Below, piece after piece: positions 59,952 through 64,000 of a stretch of 64,000 nucleotides of DNA (position 1 is the first letter of the stretch; each line of letters starts with the position of its first letter). Source of the DNA: Verrucomicrobia bacterium 12-59-8 (GTDB lineage Bacteria; Verrucomicrobiota; Verrucomicrobiae; Verrucomicrobiales; Verrucomicrobiaceae); contig NCCR01000012.1 in the NCBI GenBank assembly GCA_002279765.1, positions 21,897-85,896 on the forward strand, in the 5' to 3' direction. The notes under the pieces were generated by a model. It saw only the letters and a list, made by a program, of their open reading frames with translations, did no database searches and was not told where the DNA came from. A program made the position numbers and the translations under genes.

Positions 59952-61352
59952 ATGCGCCCGCTGCTCTTCCTCCTGACACTCGGCACCTGCCTGCATGCAG
60001 CGCCGTACATTCTGCTCATCGTCGCCGATGACCAGCGGCCGGATACGATCCATGCGCTGGGCAATGCCGTCATCGACACGCCCAGTCTCGACCGCCTCGT
60101 CGCAGGAGGCACTTCCTTCTCCCGTGCCTATGCGGGCTATCCCATCTGCCATGTGAGCCGTGCGCAGATCCTCACCGGCAACCCGGCCTTCCAAGCGTTG
60201 CCAAAATATCCCGGTGGCGCGATCGATCCCTCCCTTGCCACGCTCGGCGGCACGCTGCAAAAGGCTGGCTATCAGACCTGCTACACAGGCAAATGGCACA
60301 ATGATGGCCATCCGCAGCAGCGTGGCTACACCACCACCAGCGGCCTCTATTCCAGCGGCGGCGGCAAGGGTGTCACGCAACCGGACCTCGACGACCGTGG
60401 CCGCCCGCTCACGGGGTATCGCGGCTGGACTTTCAAGGATGAAAACAACCAGGCCGAACTCGGCAAGGGCGTCGGTCTCCAGCCCGACAACAGCCGCCAC
60501 ATCGCAAATGGTGCCATTCACGCGCTGCAAACCGCGCCGCTGGGCAGGCCGCTCTTCCTCCATGTGAACTTCGCTTTTCCCCACGATCCACGTCAGTGGC
60601 CGACGGGCATGAAGGACCGCTACGCTGCCGCGAAAATACCGCTGCCTGCCAATTTCGCGCCGCAGCATCCCTTTGATCACGGCAACATCGACGGCCGCGA
60701 TGAGCTGCTGCTGCCGAAACCACGCATCCCCAATGACATACGCGCGGAACTCGCCCTCTACTACGCCATGATCACCGATCTCGACGCGCAGCTAGGCCGC
60801 ATCCTCGCTGCGCTGCCAGAGCCCGAAGACACCATCATCATCTTCACCAGCGATCAAGGGCTTGCCCTCGGCAGCCACGGCCTGCTGGGCAAACAGAACG
60901 AATACGAGCACAGCATTCGCAGCCCGCTCATCATCTGCGGCCCCGGCCTGCCAAAAAACGAGCGCACCGCCGCGCTCGCCAACCTCAATGATCTTTTCCC
61001 CACGCTCTGTGATCTCATCGGCATCGCGATTCCTCCCACCGTCCAGTCCAAGAGCCTCGCGCCGCTCCTCCGGCATCAAACCAACCGCGTGCATGAGTTC
61101 GTCACCGGCGTTTACACGGACACTCAGCGCATGATCTGCGATGAGCGCTGGAAATTCGTGATCTACCCCAAGGCCCACCGCGAACAGCTCTTCGATTTTG
61201 GCGACGTGTGCAGGGCGATCCGAACTTGTAATCCGGCACAGCATCAGTCTTTCAGACCTTCACATCTGGCAGCACCCAGATACGGCGGCCCTGGCCATCC
61301 GTCTTCGGCATCAGACCGAGTTTGCTCTGATAGTTTGGCTGGGAGCGTATGA
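59952..61352 (+). CDS. Secreted sulfatase-like hydrolase, C-terminally truncated
   Basis: A 466-residue sulfatase-family protein with a signal peptide (residues 1-16). The metal pair D26-D27 is in I-V-A-D-D-Q-R-P. The catalytic motif is C66-H-V-S-R70, so Cys and Arg are kept, but Pro of C-x-P-x-R is Val; the Cys might still be modified. Metal-binding S-D-Q-G-L and the K-W-H segment are present. Similarity to sulfatases seems to stop at E-Q-L-F-D-F (about 61195), where relatives continue with about 50-70 residues. The last 50 or so residues are unrelated and run antisense into the convergent Roco gene, 101 bp past its stop. A rearrangement probably removed the real C-terminus. Confidence 0.75.
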   Translation: MRPLLFLLTLGTCLHAAPYILLIVADDQRPDTIHALGNAVIDTPSLDRLVAGGTSFSRAYAGYPICHVSRAQILTGNPAFQALPKYPGGAIDPSLATLGGTLQKAGYQTCYTGKWHNDGHPQQRGYTTTSGLYSSGGGKGVTQPDLDDRGRPLTGYRGWTFKDENNQAELGKGVGLQPDNSRHIANGAIHALQTAPLGRPLFLHVNFAFPHDPRQWPTGMKDRYAAAKIPLPANFAPQHPFDHGNIDGRDELLLPKPRIPNDIRAELALYYAMITDLDAQLGRILAALPEPEDTIIIFTSDQGLALGSHGLLGKQNEYEHSIRSPLIICGPGLPKNERTAALANLNDLFPTLCDLIGIAIPPTVQSKSLAPLLRHQTNRVHEFVTGVYTDTQRMICDERWKFVIYPKAHREQLFDFGDVCRAIRTCNPAQHQSFRPSHLAAPRYGGPGHPSSASDRVCSDSLAGSV

Positions 61353-64000
61353 AGTCGTGCAACCACTGCAAAGCGTTGCCTTCAGCCCACGCGACCCTGC
61401 CACCCGTCTCATGCAGGCCAGCAACACTGCCGTCACTGCGTTCTTTGGCGAGTTTGGACACTTCTCCGACCACCTTGCCGTATGATTTTTCCCACTCCAG
61501 CGCGGCAGCTACAGCAGCAGGCAGCAGCAAAGGCAGGCTCGTGCTCCCTAGCAATGCGGTGAGTCCACCCACTGCCACCAGCCCCGTGCTGACATGCTTC
61601 ATGTAAGGAGCCACAGCAGCCAGAAACGGTTCCGACTCTTTGATCGTAAACTCGCCTTTGCCGTGTGGGTCAATGAGGCACACCGGCCAGAACGTACGCT
61701 CACAATGCAGCCGCAGCCGCCAGACCCGCCGGCGGAACAATCGTTTCGGATCGGGCATGAGCGTGTAGAGGCGTGGCAGCTCGTCCTGGCCATCTTGCAA
61801 TGTCTCCAGCATCCGGCGCATCTCTGCGTGCATGGACTCGCTCAGGCGCGCCACTTCTTCGCGCAACGTTGCATCCAGTTGCTTCAGCATTTGGTGCGTG
61901 GCGGCACCAGACTCACGCACCTGCATCAGCACACCCCGAGTTTGAGACAAAAGTTTCGGCAGTTGGTCGGCAAGGATCGCCACACGCCCGTCAATTCGTG
62001 TCAGCGTCTGCTCAATTCGCTCCATGGGGCTGGGTTCACACCCCGTGCGTCCATCCCAGAGGTCGCCCATGCGGATGTCATTGCCGCAGATGTGGCAGGC
62101 GTTGGTTTTGTCATCCCACTCCGGCACACCGGGCTTGGCACCGCGCTGAAGGATGAGATCGTCCATGAAGAAACGCTGGGCCGCAGGCCGGTCACAGAGG
62201 CGCGCCGGACAGGACACTTTGCGGGTGACGTTGATCTCTGCGAAATCGTAGTTTTTCCGCAGGTCATGCAGCAGGTAGCCCAGAGCCTGGGAAAACACAT
62301 GCCACACCTCCCGTGGCGCATGCGCGGCCACATGCAGGTCAAATCCGGTCACGGTATATGCGTCCGCACGGTCACTGCCGTTGAAAACCACGCGCGCCAA
62401 GCCCCCGCCATCCGGTGCTAGAATGAAGCCGCCGCGCCAGTGCGCAGCTTCGGCGAAATCCTGCCGCCCTTGGGCATGCTCATGCAGGATCACCATCAGC
62501 CGGAAAAACACCGCCCGGCCCAGCCAGTGGTTCAGCGGGGTTCCCTCTGGATTGACGCTGGCAGGGGAGCAGCCCGGCACCCGCAATTCCACCCGCCAGT
62601 AGAGTTGCGGCAGTTCCTTGGGCCAGACACCCTCCCAGGCTGCGGGACGCACTTCAGGCAGGCGGTTGGGCACCAGGAACCAGCGGTCATTCCCACCGTC
62701 TTTGACAGAAACTTCGCGGCAGATGTCATAGCCCTCCATGACCTTGCGAAAAAAATCGAAGAGCCCCTCCTCAAAAACCAGCGGCGGCTGGTTTCGGCCC
62801 ACCGGCGGGTCACGCCAGATCGCATCCATCTGCGCAGCAGAGACCAGCCCAGCTTTCATCCCCGGAGGAGAGAGAGGCACCTCCGCACCCATACGGTTGT
62901 GCCGCTGTTCGTCCCGCTCAATCACGTAGCCGATCGCCTTGCTCAACCAGTCTGGATTCAGCACGACCAATTGTGCGTCGCGTGCCGCTTCATCCTGCGT
63001 GCGTTCGCCTTTGAGCCGCTCCGCCCACACCAGGGTGCCGATGCGATGCTGCGTCCGCACATACGAGTCGGGGTCGCTGATGCCAAAAGACGCGCAGAGT
63101 TGGCGAAACTCCCCCCATGGCACATGCGGATGGGTCTTGCGCATGCGTATGAAATGTTCTTGCGCGGCAAACCAGCCCTTCGGCACCTCCTCATTGAAAT
63201 TCGCGGCCTGCGCACAAAACTCTGCGACGCGCCTGCGCAGTCCCGCCACCTGCGCAGCGGCCTCCGCCAGCCGCCGCTGCCGCTCTTCCTCCGGCACGCC
63301 TTTGGCAGTCATTTCAGCCTCAGACACCGAGTTTACCTTCACACAGGGTTCCGCGATCAGGATGCCGCCGCGTCCGCCGCGCGCCTCAGGGCCAAAGCGG
63401 CGCAGAATCTCAGCGAAATCGTAGGGCGTGGCATCGCGGCCCTCCGCCTTTTTCACCACCAGCAGCACCCGGCCCTGGCCCTCGGTGCGCTGGTCGATCA
63501 TCGTCAGCCACTCCAGGATTTCCGCCGTAGTCTCCGTCTCCCGTGCCTCACGGTGGTTCCATACCAGCAAGTAGAGCGCCGGATGGGTGAAAAAGAGCTG
63601 GTGCGTCTGACGCATGGCCGGCTGCCCGCTGAAGTCCCAGCAGTGCAGTTCCCCCTTCCAGCCGTCCTTTAAAGTTAGTGGCAGTTTTTTCAGTTCCAGG
63701 CCGTGCGTGGTGTCATTTCCGACCACAAACTCTTCCCCGCACAGCACACTCAGGAGGGTGGATTTGCCCACACCGCCTTCGCCCACCAGCAGGAGCTTCC
63801 CTTGGTGCAGCGGTTCGTTCCCCGCCACGGCATCCTTCAGATAGGCACGCAAAGCAGCACGCTTCGCCTCCATTCCTTCCGCCGCCTCGAACTGCTGGCT
63901 GAGCTGGCCGCCATTGTTCCCAAAATCCAGATAAAGCCCGCGTTCGTCTTCCAGCAGCGGTCGAAACTCCAGGGGCAGGGCAAGGATTCGGTTCCCGTGC
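61252..64000 (-). CDS. Roco-family GTPase (Roc-COR), 5' end outside window
   Basis: The frame is open to the right edge. The first visible residues include N-R-I-L-A-L-P-L-E-F, the end of a leucine-rich repeat. A Roc GTPase follows: G1 G-E-G-G-V-G-K-S-T (around 63780) and G3 W-D-F-S-G-Q-P (around 63620). The G4 region is V-V-K-K-A-E-G-R-D, which does not match the usual T-H-x-D/N-K-x-D. Then a COR domain with V-L-N-P-D-W-L-S-K-A-I and a zinc-like C-H-I-C-G-N-D. The C-terminus has a coiled-coil-like E-E-V-A-R-L-S-E-S-M-H stretch and a hydrophobic V-G-G-L-T-A-L-L-G segment. It is probably a signalling GTPase near the membrane. It converges on the sulfatase with a 101-bp overlap. Confidence 0.85.
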   Translation of the reverse strand, partial: HGNRILALPLEFRPLLEDERGLYLDFGNNGGQLSQQFEAAEGMEAKRAALRAYLKDAVAGNEPLHQGKLLLVGEGGVGKSTLLSVLCGEEFVVGNDTTHGLELKKLPLTLKDGWKGELHCWDFSGQPAMRQTHQLFFTHPALYLLVWNHREARETETTAEILEWLTMIDQRTEGQGRVLLVVKKAEGRDATPYDFAEILRRFGPEARGGRGGILIAEPCVKVNSVSEAEMTAKGVPEEERQRRLAEAAAQVAGLRRRVAEFCAQAANFNEEVPKGWFAAQEHFIRMRKTHPHVPWGEFRQLCASFGISDPDSYVRTQHRIGTLVWAERLKGERTQDEAARDAQLVVLNPDWLSKAIGYVIERDEQRHNRMGAEVPLSPPGMKAGLVSAAQMDAIWRDPPVGRNQPPLVFEEGLFDFFRKVMEGYDICREVSVKDGGNDRWFLVPNRLPEVRPAAWEGVWPKELPQLYWRVELRVPGCSPASVNPEGTPLNHWLGRAVFFRLMVILHEHAQGRQDFAEAAHWRGGFILAPDGGGLARVVFNGSDRADAYTVTGFDLHVAAHAPREVWHVFSQALGYLLHDLRKNYDFAEINVTRKVSCPARLCDRPAAQRFFMDDLILQRGAKPGVPEWDDKTNACHICGNDIRMGDLWDGRTGCEPSPMERIEQTLTRIDGRVAILADQLPKLLSQTRGVLMQVRESGAATHQMLKQLDATLREEVARLSESMHAEMRRMLETLQDGQDELPRLYTLMPDPKRLFRRRVWRLRLHCERTFWPVCLIDPHGKGEFTIKESEPFLAAVAPYMKHVSTGLVAVGGLTALLGSTSLPLLLPAAVAAALEWEKSYGKVVGEVSKLAKERSDGSVAGLHETGGRVAWAEGNALQWLHDFIRSQPNYQSKLGLMPKTDGQGRRIWVLPDVKV

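Noticed and set aside
1..64000. CRISPR array, tRNA, rRNA, transposase or prophage
   Set aside because: No regularly spaced repeat array, cloverleaf or conserved rRNA block, transposase motif or phage gene cluster was recognised on either strand.

Overview
The window reads as chromosomal DNA of a Verrucomicrobiota bacterium, probably a Prosthecobacter-like member of the Verrucomicrobiaceae. It is GC-rich and Gram-negative in character: there are lipoproteins, a LolA-like carrier, RseP and SecG. It also carries families that are hallmarks of the PVC superphylum: a Planctomycete-type cytochrome/DUF1549/DUF1553 protein, a giant ThuA/PVC-dehydrogenase/cytochrome c protein, secreted sulfatases, a Tat-type sugar isomerase and a Roco GTPase. 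This assignment is by gene content only. No rRNA, tRNA, CRISPR array, transposase or phage module was recognised.

Layout. 1-9 kb: envelope polysaccharide genes (a partial glycosyltransferase, a pyruvyl transferase-like gene), a small ArsR/AHSA1 stress-type operon with a candidate operator, then a minus-strand block rseP - glycosyltransferase - Ser/Thr kinase - glycosyltransferase. 9-17 kb: lipoproteins, ridA-pgsA, an esterase, cdsA, the large cytochrome protein and a cupin. 17-23 kb: a PelA-like protein whose two enzymatic centres both look lost, a TPR protein behind it (PelB-like by context), a decayed HicBA toxin-antitoxin pair and a lipoprotein. 22.7-28.2 kb: recQ, a sugar isomerase, an AT-richer hypothetical and a pseudogene broken by a 5-bp tandem duplication. 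28-34 kb: lipid-linked glycosyltransferases, a LolA-like protein, an RNA methyltransferase and an Fe-type alcohol dehydrogenase. 34-46 kb: a double HMA protein, a methyltransferase, an MFS transporter with an unusual loop, a PIG-L deacetylase, a tandem paralogue pair, lysS, Uma2, an esterase, a sulfatase, a phospholipid-methyltransferase-like gene and a TPR protein. 46-54 kb: a lipoprotein, a sodium/solute symporter, ilvC, an FKBP isomerase, a NagX-like membrane acetyltransferase, a repeat-rich gap and a GyrI-like pair. 54-64 kb: the giant ThuA protein, secG, a sulfatase truncated at its C-terminus and a Roco protein that runs off the right edge.

Housekeeping genes (rseP, pgsA, cdsA, recQ, lysS, ilvC, secG) alternate with accessory secreted catabolic and envelope genes. 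Phospholipid synthesis is represented twice (cdsA, pgsA) and surface-glycan building several times. The observations most worth a second look are the PelA-like double pseudoenzyme, the decayed HicBA pair, the 5-bp duplication pseudogene, the sulfatase/Roco junction, and a family of about 130-bp hairpin-bearing intergenic repeats near 38.6 and 49.1 kb. All family assignments come from reading motifs and remembered family features; no database search was run.
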